Source of the DNA: Oscillospiraceae bacterium
Lineage (GTDB): Bacteria > Bacillota > Clostridia > Oscillospirales > Oscillospiraceae
Assembly (NCBI GenBank): GCA_020025515.1
Contig: JAHHRZ010000018.1
Span: 1 to 45,318, forward strand
Length of the DNA: 45,318 nucleotides
Direction of reading: 5' to 3'
Under the pieces are notes generated by a model. That model ran no database searches and had not been told where the DNA came from. It was given only the letters and a program-made list of their open reading frames with translations. A program made the position numbers and the translations under genes. Below are positions 33,445 through 42,126 of the stretch, one piece after another; the stretch's first letter is position 1; each line of letters begins with the position of its first letter.

Positions 33445-34308
33445 TCAGTTATTTTTAAATTTACTTCCTACGATATCAAAAAAACTGCGATTCTTGATTT
33501 TTACCAGACTAATCTCAGACTCGGACCGGGAAATCTTGACAACATCACCGGCTCCAAGCCGAAAAGCCCGGCCTCCATCTACCGACAGAAAGGCATTGCG
33601 TTTTCCGGACCGCTCCAGTCGAACGGTAATGGTTCTCTGATCTGACGCCACAACCGGGCGGCTTCTCAAGTCGTGGGCGCAAATGGGAGTCACCAGAATC
33701 ACTCTGGCATCCGGCTCCACAATGGGCCCGCCGGCAGAAAAGCTATAGGCCGTAGAACCTGTAGGGGTTGCCACCAGCACACCGTCACCGCCAAATTCCA
33801 TTGCATGCACCTCGTCGCAGAACACCGACAGGCGGATCACTCTGGCCACGGCTCCTTTTGTAATGGCGACATCATTGAGGCAGACTTCCTTCAGAATCTC
33901 CGCGCCATCCCGAACCACGGTGACATCCAGCATACGGCGGTGCTCAATCTCATATTCTCCGCTGGCAATGCGGCGAAGAAGCTGCAATTCAGAACTCTCC
34001 AGTTCCGCTATAAATCCCATGGTGCCAATATTGACACCGAGAATGGGGACACCGGCTCGGGTTGCAGCCTTAGAGGAATGAAGAATGGTTCCATCCCCGC
34101 CAAAGCAAATCAACATATCTGCACCGGGCAGTTCTTTTTCCAATCTGGAGAATTTAAGATTTTTCGGCAGTTCAAAGGTCTTATCCACATCAAAAGGCAG
34201 ACACAAGCGTGCATCCACCCCGCAATCAGCCAGACATGCCATGGCTGCTTGAGCAAATTTAAAATTTTTGTCCCGATAGGGATTGGGAGTCAGAACAATT
34301 TTCTTCAC
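33445..34308 (-). CDS. nadK: NAD kinase
   Basis: 287 residues from GTG 34308, eight bases after GGAGG. It phosphorylates NAD to NADP. Motifs: FGGDGTILHSSKAA (GGDG catalytic loop), CLNDVAITKGAVARVIRL and ATPTGSTAYSFSAGGPIV. Length is typical. Four bases separate it from tlyA and twelve from argR. The link with dxs may simply be historical, although DXP reductoisomerase and other steps need NADPH. Confidence 0.95.
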   Translation of the reverse strand: MKKIVLTPNPYRDKNFKFAQAAMACLADCGVDARLCLPFDVDKTFELPKNLKFSRLEKELPGADMLICFGGDGTILHSSKAATRAGVPILGVNIGTMGFIAELESSELQLLRRIASGEYEIEHRRMLDVTVVRDGAEILKEVCLNDVAITKGAVARVIRLSVFCDEVHAMEFGGDGVLVATPTGSTAYSFSAGGPIVEPDARVILVTPICAHDLRSRPVVASDQRTITVRLERSGKRNAFLSVDGGRAFRLGAGDVVKISRSESEISLVKIKNRSFFDIVGSKFKNN

Positions 34309-34312
34309 TGTC

Positions 34313-35116
34313 TCATCCTCCCAGGGAGGTATGGGCCGCCTCCACAATGGCTGCTGTATCCGGCGTTATGCCCTCGCCGGGGACTCTGGTAAGATGGCCT
34401 AAAAACTCTATATTTCCTTCCGGCCCTTTCACCGGGGAGAACGTCAGCCCCAAGATTGTAAAATCCAGAGAATGTGCCAGCTCCACAAAGGCATCCAGGA
34501 CCAGTTTATGGGTAGCAGGGTCACGAACAACGCCCTTCTTCCCTACCAGATCCTTCCCCGCCTCAAACTGCGGTTTGATGAGGCACAGGACTTGGCCGGT
34601 GGGCTTTAGAAGCTCCCGAATGGCTGGCAGTACAATTTTGAGAGATATAAAGGACACATCCACCACAGACAAATCCAAGGGCTCACCCAAATCCTCAGGT
34701 GTTACGTAGCGGATATTGGTGCGCTCCATGGTCACCACACGGGGGTCGGACCGGATAGACCAGGCCAACTGGCCATACCCCACATCAATGGCAAACACCT
34801 TGCTTGCTCCGTGCTGCAGCAGGCAATCTGTAAAACCGCCGGTAGACGCACCGGAATCGCTGCAAACGAAGCCCGCAGGGTCCACTCCAAAATCAGTCAG
34901 CGCCTTTGCAAGCTTCAGGCCTCCTCGGCTGACATAAGGACAGGAATGGCCCCGAACTTCAATCTGTACCGTATCCAAAAAAGGGGCACCCGGCTTATCT
35001 GCCTTCTGGCCGTCCACATATACCTGACCGCTCATAATCAGAGCCTGAGCCTTTGTTCTGCTCTCCGCCAATCCCTGCTCTGTCAGCAAAACATCCAGAC
35101 GCATTTTATTTTTCAC
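34313..35116 (-). CDS. tlyA: TlyA family 2'-O-ribose rRNA methyltransferase
   Basis: 267 residues from GTG 35116, after AGGAGG and overlapping the end of dxs by 11 bases. Residues 1-60 are an S4 RNA-binding domain (RLDVLLTEQGLAESRTKAQALIMSG). The FtsJ-like domain has the SAM motif DSGASTGGFTDCLLQHGA, and KPQFEAGKD holds a catalytic lysine. TlyA methylates cytidines of 16S and/or 23S rRNA in other bacteria. The dxs-tlyA linkage is conserved. Confidence 0.93.
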   Translation of the reverse strand: MKNKMRLDVLLTEQGLAESRTKAQALIMSGQVYVDGQKADKPGAPFLDTVQIEVRGHSCPYVSRGGLKLAKALTDFGVDPAGFVCSDSGASTGGFTDCLLQHGASKVFAIDVGYGQLAWSIRSDPRVVTMERTNIRYVTPEDLGEPLDLSVVDVSFISLKIVLPAIRELLKPTGQVLCLIKPQFEAGKDLVGKKGVVRDPATHKLVLDAFVELAHSLDFTILGLTFSPVKGPEGNIEFLGHLTRVPGEGITPDTAAIVEAAHTSLGG

Positions 35117-36953
35117 GGCGAACGACCTCCTCCGCCCGGCGCGCAATAGAGTCTGCGTCCAGGCTCAAATGTTGATACAAGTCTTTTACTGTTCCGTGGG
35201 TTACAAAGCGATCACCAATATTCTGGCCCCGATAAATTACATTCACTTCCCGCTGGCTCAGCTTCTCTATGAGCTCATATCCCACACTGCCTACGCCCTG
35301 CGCCTCTTCCACCACAAGGAGCTTCCCGGTTTTTCGGACGGAGTTGGTGATTGCCTCCATATCCAGAGGCTTAATGCATCGAAGGCGCAGAACCTCAGCA
35401 TGGATTCCTTTTTTCTCCAGTTTATCCGCTGCGGCCATAACTTCATTGGTGATGATTCCATATGTGACGATGGTGATATCATCTCCCACCCGGAAAAGCG
35501 TCTCTCTGCCGCCGGTCAGAAAAGCTCCATCCCCACCTCTGGGATAGCGAATGGCAACCGGCCCGTCCTGTTTCTGAACAGCCCAGGCCAGCATTTCCTT
35601 CAGTTCCTCTCGGCAGGCAGGGCAAAGAATGGTCAATCCGGGAATTTGACGCAGAAATCCCACATCAAAGACGCCATGGTGGGTCTCGCCGTCCTCTCCC
35701 ACCAGACCGGCACGATCTACCGCAAAAATTACATGCAGGTGCAGCATTGCCACATCCTGAATAATCATATCATAGGCACGCTGCAGGAATGTGGAATAAA
35801 CGGCAACCACCGGGATCATGCCGCACTTGGCAAGACCTCCTGCCATGGAAACGGCGTGTCCTTCCGCAATGCCTACATCGAAAAACCGCTGGGGATACGC
35901 CTTTTCAAAGCCGGATAATCCAGTACCCACCGGCATCGCCGCAGTAATGGCGCACAAATTGGGATTTTCGGCTCCCAGCTCCACCATTGTCTCCCCAAAC
36001 GTGCTGGAAAAACTTGGTTTGGATTCCGAAATCACCTCTCCCGTATCGGGATCAAAGGGACTGATTCCATGAAATTTACAGGAGTTTTTCTCCGCGGGAA
36101 GATACCCTTTTCCTTTCTTGGTAATTACATGAAAAAGAACCGGTCCGTCTGTATCCCGAGCAAACTTCAAAAGTTCGATCATTTTTCCGATATTATGCCC
36201 GTCTACAGGCCCAATGTAGGAAAATCCCATGTCTTCAAACATGGTTGTATCCAGAACGTGATTTTTCACCCAATTCTTGGCATTCCGTGTCATACGATAC
36301 AGAGACTTTCCGCCGGGGATTTTACTGGTAAAATCACGATATGCCTTCTTCGCTCCCAGATAGCTGGAACGCATCCGAAGCTTAGACAGATGATGCGCAA
36401 CACCACCCACATTTCTGGCGATAGACATTTCATTGTCATTCAGAATTACAATCATTGGTTCACCGCTGGAACCTGCGTCGTTAAGCCCCTCAAAGGCCAG
36501 ACCGCCGGTAGTGGCGCCGTCACCAATCAGGGCAAGCACACTATGTTTCTTATGCTGCAAGGTTCTGGCTCTGGCCATACCCAAAGCCACGGAGACAGAG
36601 TTAGACGCATGTCCTGCGACAAAGGCATCCGTGACACTTTCAGACGGTTTCGGAAAGCCTGCAAGACCTCCGAACTGGCGGAGGTTGTCAAACTGATCTT
36701 TTCTGCCAGTCAGAATCTTATGGACATAGGATTGATGCCCCACATCAAAGACCAGGCGGTCTACACTGGTATCGAACACGGTTTCCAGAGCCAGGGACAG
36801 CTCGACCACACCTAAGTTAGAAGCCAGATGACCGCCGGTTCTTGCAATATGTGTAATTAAAAACTGGCGAATTTCTGTGCAGAGCTGGTTCTGCTGGGTG
36901 GGATTCAACTTCACTAAATCGCTGTGTCCCTGGATGTTATCCAAAATACTCAC
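35106..36953 (-). CDS. dxs: 1-deoxy-D-xylulose-5-phosphate synthase
   Basis: 615 residues from GTG 36953, which gives the family's usual start MSILDNIQ; a GTG three codons upstream is the alternative. Ribosome site is weak (AGG..TGA). It joins pyruvate and glyceraldehyde 3-phosphate with thiamine diphosphate, the entry step of the MEP pathway. Motifs: FDVGHQSYVHKILTGR, ALIGDGATTGGLAFEGLN (ThDP/Mg), NDNEMSI and FAVDRAGLVGEDGETHHGVFD. First gene of dxs-tlyA-nadK-argR-membrane protein-recN, with a leader of about 160 bases. Confidence 0.96.
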   Translation of the reverse strand: MSILDNIQGHSDLVKLNPTQQNQLCTEIRQFLITHIARTGGHLASNLGVVELSLALETVFDTSVDRLVFDVGHQSYVHKILTGRKDQFDNLRQFGGLAGFPKPSESVTDAFVAGHASNSVSVALGMARARTLQHKKHSVLALIGDGATTGGLAFEGLNDAGSSGEPMIVILNDNEMSIARNVGGVAHHLSKLRMRSSYLGAKKAYRDFTSKIPGGKSLYRMTRNAKNWVKNHVLDTTMFEDMGFSYIGPVDGHNIGKMIELLKFARDTDGPVLFHVITKKGKGYLPAEKNSCKFHGISPFDPDTGEVISESKPSFSSTFGETMVELGAENPNLCAITAAMPVGTGLSGFEKAYPQRFFDVGIAEGHAVSMAGGLAKCGMIPVVAVYSTFLQRAYDMIIQDVAMLHLHVIFAVDRAGLVGEDGETHHGVFDVGFLRQIPGLTILCPACREELKEMLAWAVQKQDGPVAIRYPRGGDGAFLTGGRETLFRVGDDITIVTYGIITNEVMAAADKLEKKGIHAEVLRLRCIKPLDMEAITNSVRKTGKLLVVEEAQGVGSVGYELIEKLSQREVNVIYRGQNIGDRFVTHGTVKDLYQHLSLDADSIARRAEEVVRREK

Positions 36954-37122
36954 ACTATTCACAACCTGACTATATTAACATTTCACCCCTTGGGCTGCGG
37001 GAAATCCTCACATGCAAGAAGAATCGAATGTCTTCCGAAAATTCATTTTTTCACGGTTAGAGATCAATTTCCCGCTCTGATGTCAATAAGAAATGACACT
37101 TCTAAATTTACTAATTGGGGCT

Positions 37123-37151
37123 ATCATACCACATTTTACATGAATATACAA
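37123..37151 (-). promoter_or_regulatory. Promoter of the dxs operon
   Basis: Minus strand: TTGTAT (37151-37146), 17 bases ending ATGTGG, TATGAT (37128-37123). The TGTGG block gives a TRTG extended -10. It starts 42 bases after the terminator of the preceding ispA operon. Confidence 0.75.
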
Positions 37152-37192
37152 GCGGCTATACAAAAAATTTGCAAATCGGACACAGAATATAT

Positions 37193-37226
37193 AAAAACCG
37201 GGCTTCTCTGCGCAAGAGAAACCCGG
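37193..37226 (-). terminator. Terminator of the asp23-to-ispA gene run
   Basis: On the minus strand CCGGGTTTCTCT and AGAGAAGCCCGG form a 12-pair stem (one G-U pair) with a TGCGC loop, followed by TTTTTATAT. Confidence 0.9.
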
Positions 37227-37232
37227 TCAAAA

Positions 37233-38108
37233 TCAATAGGTTCTTTTCGTTAAAGAAAGGGCCAATTCAGTCATCCACTCATTGTGTTCAAATGCGTGCA
37301 AAGCAGAAATCGCCATCTCTGTATGCTTCTCCACCAGCTGCTCACATGCTTCCATTCCATAGAGATGAAGGAACGTATTTTTCCCCTCATCCGTGCCGAC
37401 TGCCTTGCCCAGTACCTGAACATCGCCAATCCGGTCCAGCATATCGTCCCGAATCTGGAACGCCAAACCCAGATGATTTGCAAAGACAGCCGCAGCGTCT
37501 TCCTGCTCCGGCGTTCCGCCGCCTGCAATCACGCCCAGCACGCAGGCTGCACGAATCAAAGCGCCGGTCTTCCTGTACTGGATATTCAGAATCTCCCGTT
37601 CTGTGCAGGCCCGCTTCTCAGAATCAATGTCCAGAACCTGTCCGCCTACCATCCCCAGTTCACCTGCGCAGTCCGCCAGGGTAGATACTGCACGGATCTT
37701 GGCCTCTGAGCTATAAGGGGCCTTCGCCAACTGCGCAAAGGCAGCCGTCAGCAAGGCGTCCCCGGCCAAAATTGCGGTAGCCTCCCCATACACCTTATGG
37801 TTTGTGGGACGGCCCCGACGAAGATCGTCATTGTCCATGGCCGGAAGGTCATCGTGGATGAGGCTGTAAGTGTGAATCATCTCAACGGCCGCACCAAAGG
37901 CACTTGCATTTTCCCAATCACCTGCGCACATACGGCAGAAATCATAAACCATCACAGGCCGCAGACGCTTCCCCCCCGCAAGGAGACTATAGCGCATGGC
38001 CTCAAACAGGGTTTGCTGCGGTTCATCGGGATAGAGGAAACATTTCTTTGACAGATATTCTTCTATTGCCCCTTGATATTGTTTCAGTTTTCCTTCAAAA
38101 TCAGCCAT
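37233..38108 (-). CDS. ispA: Polyprenyl (geranyl/farnesyl) diphosphate synthase
   Basis: 291 residues from ATG 38108, which overlaps the xseB stop by eight bases. It elongates DMAPP with IPP to GPP/FPP. First aspartate-rich motif DDLPAMDND (within IHDDLPAMDNDDLRRG); second motif DDMLD in FQIRDDMLDRIGD. GGKRLRPV near residue 57 binds diphosphate. Residues before the first motif (HTYSLI) fit a short-chain product. With dxs and ispH in the same window, isoprenoid supply is well represented. Confidence 0.95.
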   Translation of the reverse strand: MADFEGKLKQYQGAIEEYLSKKCFLYPDEPQQTLFEAMRYSLLAGGKRLRPVMVYDFCRMCAGDWENASAFGAAVEMIHTYSLIHDDLPAMDNDDLRRGRPTNHKVYGEATAILAGDALLTAAFAQLAKAPYSSEAKIRAVSTLADCAGELGMVGGQVLDIDSEKRACTEREILNIQYRKTGALIRAACVLGVIAGGGTPEQEDAAAVFANHLGLAFQIRDDMLDRIGDVQVLGKAVGTDEGKNTFLHLYGMEACEQLVEKHTEMAISALHAFEHNEWMTELALSLTKRTY

Positions 38109-38343
38109 TTTCACCGAACTCCATTTCAATCGGAGCACCATCCGGCCCCTTCATTACCTGCTTCACCTGAAGCTCTGCCTGATCCAGCAGTCCGCTGCAT
38201 TGGCGCACCAACATGGTTCCCTCTTCAAAGAGCTGCAAGGACTGCTCCAGAGGTACATCGCCCCGTTCCATTGCCCGTACAATCTGTTCCAGACGAGCCA
38301 TCGACTGCTCAAAGGTTTGAGATTTGCTTGTTTCTTCACTCAT
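38101..38343 (-). CDS. xseB: Exodeoxyribonuclease VII small subunit
   Basis: 80 residues. The core FEQSMARLEQIVRAMERGDVPLEQSLQLFEEGTMLVRQC is the XseB helical hairpin that coats the XseA coiled coil. Overlaps both neighbours by eight bases, so translation is coupled. The C-terminus is extended by ~15 residues beyond the helix. Confidence 0.95.
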   Translation of the reverse strand: MSEETSKSQTFEQSMARLEQIVRAMERGDVPLEQSLQLFEEGTMLVRQCSGLLDQAELQVKQVMKGPDGAPIEMEFGENG

Positions 38344-39559
38344 GGGATTCCCCTCCTACTGTCTGGGTCTGTTCTGCCTGCACCACTGCGGTGCCATCCG
38401 AGAACCGCAGCTGGAACCGGTCACCTTTACGGATTTGATGCACAGACCGCAAAAGCACACCGTCGGGTGTCTGCGCCATGGCATAGCCGCGAGTCAAGAC
38501 CTTTAGAGGGCTCATTGCGTCCAAAGCTGCCGCCAGGCGCACACTTTTTTGACGGCACTGTGCCAATCGCTGATCCTGGGCACTGCACAGCCGCCGCATG
38601 GTACTGTCCAGCATCAGGCGCCTCTCATCAATGTAAGAGGTAGGGCTTTGCAGAGGCTTGGCCGCCGCCAAAACCCTTAGTCTCTGACGATTCAACTTTA
38701 CCTGCTTGCCAATGATGCCCACCATATTGGACCGCATGGCCTGCAAATGCCGCTCCAGTTCCTCCCGGTCCGGCACTGCCAGCTCTGCGGCATTGGATGG
38801 CGTGGCCGCCCGCAGATCTGCCACATAGTCGGAGATGGTAACATCCGGCTCATGGCCCACAGCTGAAATCACCGGGATCTCAGACTCGAATATGACTCTG
38901 GCCAGGGTTTCGTCATTAAAGGCCCACAGATCTTCCATACTTCCGCCGCCCCGGCCTACAATCATCAGGTCCGCCAAATTCCATCGATTCACATAGCGAA
39001 TGGCGCCGCAAAGCTCCGCCGGTGCCTCTGCCCCCTGGACACGGACGCCCAAAATCAAAACTTTACTCAGAGGATAGCGCTTGCGAAGCACACGCAGCAT
39101 ATCATGGACCGCGGCGCCTGCCGCCGAGGTAATCAGCGCGATGGTGCCCGGGTATTGCGGCAGGGGCTTTTTATGTGCGGGGTCAAAGAGCCCCTGGGCC
39201 TGAAGCTTTGCCTTCAGCTGTTCAAAGGCCACATGGAGATCTCCCACACCGTCCGGCGTCAGACTGGTGCAGTAAAGCTGATACGCCCCGTCTCTCGGGA
39301 ACACCGTGATCCGACCGAAGGCCAAAACCTTCATGCCGGTCTCCGGACGGAAGCGAATCCGTGCCGCACTGGACTTAAACATCACGCAGCGCAATGCCCC
39401 CGTACTGTCTTTTAATGTAAAATAATGATGCCCCGAAGGATAGACCTTATAGTTGCTGATCTCCCCTCGGATGCACAGTCCTCCCAGAAGGCGGTCGCCA
39501 TCCATGAGGGACTGGATATAGGTATTCACTTGGGTAACAGAATAGATTTTCTGTTCCAT
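38336..39559 (-). CDS. xseA: Exodeoxyribonuclease VII large subunit
   Basis: 407 residues from ATG 39559, six bases after GGAGG; its A is shared with the upstream stop (TGATG). Exo VII degrades single-stranded DNA from both ends. N-terminal OB fold: VNTYIQSLMDGDRLLGGLCIRGEISNY. Catalytic core: ALITSAAGAAVHDMLRVLRKRYP, then GRGGGSMEDLWAFNDE and AVGHEPDVTISDYVADLRAATPS. The C-terminal helices bind XseB. Confidence 0.96.
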   Translation of the reverse strand: MEQKIYSVTQVNTYIQSLMDGDRLLGGLCIRGEISNYKVYPSGHHYFTLKDSTGALRCVMFKSSAARIRFRPETGMKVLAFGRITVFPRDGAYQLYCTSLTPDGVGDLHVAFEQLKAKLQAQGLFDPAHKKPLPQYPGTIALITSAAGAAVHDMLRVLRKRYPLSKVLILGVRVQGAEAPAELCGAIRYVNRWNLADLMIVGRGGGSMEDLWAFNDETLARVIFESEIPVISAVGHEPDVTISDYVADLRAATPSNAAELAVPDREELERHLQAMRSNMVGIIGKQVKLNRQRLRVLAAAKPLQSPTSYIDERRLMLDSTMRRLCSAQDQRLAQCRQKSVRLAAALDAMSPLKVLTRGYAMAQTPDGVLLRSVHQIRKGDRFQLRFSDGTAVVQAEQTQTVGGESHE

Positions 39560-40479
39560 CACACGCCTCCCAGCGCCCTATGCGTTAACACCGCCACGCC
39601 CATGGCATTATCTGTTGCAAACTGGGGCGGGCAAAATACGGCTTCACTGAGAATCTCTCTCAGCATGGAGTTAGAAGCCACGCCGCCGGAAAACACCACC
39701 GGAAGGCCGGGATACGCGGCCTTTGCCTGGTCGGTTGCTTCCCTCACCGCTCTGCACACGCAGCGCAGTGCATACCCCGCAGTCTCCACAGAAGACCCCG
39801 TGCTGGCGTAGTACTCCTGGACCTTATTCTGCACTCCGGACAGTGAAAACTGGAATCCTTTGCACTTCACTCTGAAAAAAGAGTCATCCGTAGCTTCTTT
39901 GCTGAGCCGATCCAATTCTTTCCCCGCCGGAAACTGTAATTGCAGCATCTGTCCGGTTCTGTCAATCAACTGGCCGGCAGAAATATCCGTTGTGCCGCCG
40001 ATTCTGGTGCATCGCATGTTCCAGCCGTCAGGCTTCACATAGAGAAGCTCGGTGGTACCGCCGGACAGATGCCACGCCAGAAACGGAGCATTCATAATAT
40101 CCATTCGATCCGCAGACCAAAGGGCAGCTGCCAAATGCCCCTGCTGATGGGATACCTGGACCACAGGCACATGAAGCAGAGATGCCATGGTCTCAGCCTG
40201 GGAAACACCTGCCAAAAAGCAGGGCATATAAGAGCCTTCTACCGCTCTGGGCCTTGTGCTGACGCCAATCACCTGGATGTCTGCCGTCTTCACATGGGAA
40301 AACAGCCTGTCGGCAAGATCCGGCAGGCATTTCACATGGGCAAACAAGGCATCCGACTGGCGCAGTCCAAGCTCTCCGGGCTTTACCGGAAGCAGCTGGG
40401 ATTGATTCTCTCCCTCTGTTCCGTTAAACCAGGCGATAGAGGTTGTATAGTTGCTGGTATCCAGCCCCAGAACGCTCAT
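39559..40479 (-). CDS. TsaD/Kae1-like (M22 family) ASKHA protein, paralogue
   Basis: 306 residues. The start MSVLGLDTSNYTTS is an ATPase-fold phosphate loop. VSHQQGHLAAAL matches the metal-binding H-x3-H of TsaD. HLSGGTTELL, GTTDISAGQLIDRTG and VFSGGVASNSMLRE follow the TsaD fold. It is shorter than canonical TsaD (~340 residues), and the tsaD partners tsaB/tsaE/rimI are absent here. In Clostridia such M22-like proteins sit between nusB and xseA. It may not make t6A; role unknown. Overlaps nusB by ATGA and xseA by one base. Confidence 0.8.
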   Translation of the reverse strand: MSVLGLDTSNYTTSIAWFNGTEGENQSQLLPVKPGELGLRQSDALFAHVKCLPDLADRLFSHVKTADIQVIGVSTRPRAVEGSYMPCFLAGVSQAETMASLLHVPVVQVSHQQGHLAAALWSADRMDIMNAPFLAWHLSGGTTELLYVKPDGWNMRCTRIGGTTDISAGQLIDRTGQMLQLQFPAGKELDRLSKEATDDSFFRVKCKGFQFSLSGVQNKVQEYYASTGSSVETAGYALRCVCRAVREATDQAKAAYPGLPVVFSGGVASNSMLREILSEAVFCPPQFATDNAMGVAVLTHRALGGV

Positions 40480-40979
40480 TGCTGCATTGTCTCCTGTTCC
40501 TGAACTGTTTCTTCCTGGGCAGGCGCCTGCTTCTGGGCTTCCTGCTCTCGGAGGAAGGCACGAAGAATGCCATTGACAAAGGTGCCTGCATCTTCGCCAT
40601 CATACTTTTTTGCCAGACTGACAGCTTCATTCACTGCAACGCCCGCAGGAACATCCTCCACATACTGACATTCAAACAGAGCCAGCTGCAAAATTGCGTG
40701 CGTCAGTTTGGAAATTCTCTTCAAATCCCAGCCGATGGAATGTTTCGCAATGGCATCGTCCAGTTCCTGGGCACGATTGGCCGTGCCAACTACCACCGTA
40801 TCAATGTAGGCCAGCTGCTTCCGGCTGGGGCGCTCGGCATAAATTTCATTTTCATCAGAAAGGGCAGCATAATATTCCTTATCCAGACGGGCCTCAAGGG
40901 TGGACAGAGGCTCTTCTCCTGTGAATGCCCTGCTATAAATCAGATGGACTGCCAATTCTCTGGCGTTTGACCTGGTCAT
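40476..40979 (-). CDS. nusB: Transcription antitermination factor NusB
   Basis: 167 residues. All-helical fold with SNARELAVHLIYSRAF at the start, then YIDTVVVGTANRAQELDDAIAKHSIGWDLKRISKLTHAILQLALFEC and VAVNEAVSLAKKYDGEDAGTFVNGILRAF, the family signatures. It works with NusE in rRNA antitermination. A Gln/Glu-rich tail of ~25 residues is extra. AAGGAG precedes the ATG; it lies 84 bases after asp23. Confidence 0.95.
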   Translation of the reverse strand: MTRSNARELAVHLIYSRAFTGEEPLSTLEARLDKEYYAALSDENEIYAERPSRKQLAYIDTVVVGTANRAQELDDAIAKHSIGWDLKRISKLTHAILQLALFECQYVEDVPAGVAVNEAVSLAKKYDGEDAGTFVNGILRAFLREQEAQKQAPAQEETVQEQETMQQ

Positions 40980-41025
40980 ATTTGGTCTCCTTACTCTACT
41001 CTTCTATATGGATGTATAAGCCAAA

Positions 41026-41051
41026 GCCGCCCTCCGAATCCAGAGAGCGGC
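41026..41051 (-). terminator. Weak hairpin between asp23 and nusB
   Basis: GCCGC.CTC and GAG.GCGGC pair on the minus strand, with tail TTTGGCTT. Probably a partial terminator or a processing stem. Confidence 0.35.
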
Positions 41052-41063
41052 CCTGGAATTTTC

Positions 41064-41438
41064 TTACTTCTGCTCCATGCTGATGCCGCAGATATTTACA
41101 TTCACTTCGCTGACATTCAATCCCGTCATGGATTCCACAGCAGCGCAGACATTGTCCTGGACGGCCCTTGCCACGTTCAAAACGGCAACACCATAGCGCA
41201 CAGAGATATTGCACTCAATAAAGAGCTTCTCATCTTCCGTAATGGTAATCTTCACGCCCTTGCTGCGATTCATCTTGGTGATGAGCTCGGTCAGTTCTGC
41301 GCCGATCTTGGTGCAGAATCCCGCAACACCTTCGGTTTCATTGACCGCTACCGTAACGATAGAAACAAGAACGTCCTCGGAAATCTGTACTGTGCCATTT
41401 TCCTGGTTCTGGGTGATGTACTGTTTATTTTCAGCCAT
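41064..41438 (-). CDS. Asp23/Gls24 family envelope stress protein
   Basis: 124 residues from ATG 41438, eight bases after AAGGAGG. The Asp23 core is present: VQISEDVLVSIVTVAVNETEGVAG, then SRSKGVKITI-like strand and the C-terminal VNINICGI-type strand. In staphylococci Asp23 coats the membrane and answers cell-wall stress. In Clostridia this copy often precedes nusB. The cytosolic, acidic, ordered C-terminus has no membrane anchor of its own. Confidence 0.92.
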   Translation of the reverse strand: MAENKQYITQNQENGTVQISEDVLVSIVTVAVNETEGVAGFCTKIGAELTELITKMNRSKGVKITITEDEKLFIECNISVRYGVAVLNVARAVQDNVCAAVESMTGLNVSEVNVNICGISMEQK

Positions 41439-41504
41439 AGGGACAACCTCCTTAGAAATCAAGAACACGGCATACCGCGCAGGCAGTATACCTCAGTTTG
41501 GTTT

Positions 41505-41532
41505 ATTGTACCACATTTCTAAAAAAATACAA
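41505..41532 (-). promoter_or_regulatory. Promoter of asp23-nusB gene run
   Basis: Minus strand: TTGTAT (41532-41527), 16 bases ending ATGTGG, TACAAT (41510-41505). Extended -10 TGTGG as in several other local promoters. Confidence 0.75.
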
Positions 41533-41574
41533 CTGTCTTTTCGCAGGAAAATCTACGGGAATCAAAAATCTATG

Positions 41575-41603
41575 GCACGGCATCCGTACTTCCGGCATAG
41601 AAT
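41575..41603 (+). promoter_or_regulatory. Possible mother-cell sigma (E/K-type) promoter of cotJ
   Basis: CATAGAAT (41596-41603) resembles the CATA-type -10 of sporulation sigma factors E and K; GGCAC (41574-41578 region) could be a sigma-K-like -35. The match is partial, and no housekeeping promoter is seen before cotJ. Confidence 0.3.
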
Positions 41604-41655
41604 GTGTCGGACTGGGAGGTAAACCAGTTTCATTTGCTATGAGGAGGAGAGCACA

Positions 41656-42114
41656 TTGAATGATACTATGCAGCGTCCATCACCCGAACCCATGCAGCCA
41701 TGTGAGGGAAGACTTCCCTACTGCGCGCCCCTTGCAAACCCCTATGTTCCCTTTCAGCAGGAGTCTCCGCCCAAATATGAGGCACGGCGAGGACTCATCA
41801 GAGGCACTCTGTTTCCCGGTCTGGATCTTCCGTTTATGGGAAAATCCAATGAAATGGAGCTGACCAACACCCCTTTGGCAGAGCTCCAGGCCTTGAGTTT
41901 TGCCATCGACGAGCTGTCTTTGTACCTGGACACCCACAAAAATGACAAAGAGGCTTTGGAGTTATATCGAGCCTATCAGGAGCTATACGAAAAAGGTATG
42001 AAAACCTATAACGAAACCTGCGGCCCCCTGACCCACAATCAGGTAGAGACCACAGGAAATTATCGCTGGCTGAAAGACCCCTGGCCCTGGGAATACAGGG
42101 AAAACGAAGGGTAA
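41656..42114 (+). CDS. Spore coat protein, CotJA-CotJB fusion
   Basis: 152 residues from TTG 41656, after GGAGGA; no better in-frame ATG has a ribosome site. Residues 1-60 are CotJA-like (APLANPYVPFQ, then RRGLIRGTLFPGLDLPFMG). Residues 70-152 are CotJB-like (LQALSFAIDELSLYLDTHKND, YNETCGPLTH and WLKDPWPWEY). In Bacillus these are separate proteins of 82 and 87 residues; here one frame with a short linker joins them. With cotJC 12 bases downstream it forms a cotJ operon, made in the mother cell and placed in the spore coat. Confidence 0.88.
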   Translation: MNDTMQRPSPEPMQPCEGRLPYCAPLANPYVPFQQESPPKYEARRGLIRGTLFPGLDLPFMGKSNEMELTNTPLAELQALSFAIDELSLYLDTHKNDKEALELYRAYQELYEKGMKTYNETCGPLTHNQVETTGNYRWLKDPWPWEYRENEG

Positions 42115-42126
42115 GGAGGATTTGAC

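Noticed and set aside
41656..42114. Possibility that the CotJA-CotJB joint is a frameshift artefact.
   Set aside because: The frame is continuous and in phase with a natural linker; no duplicated or disrupted motif is seen, though read-level checks are still useful.
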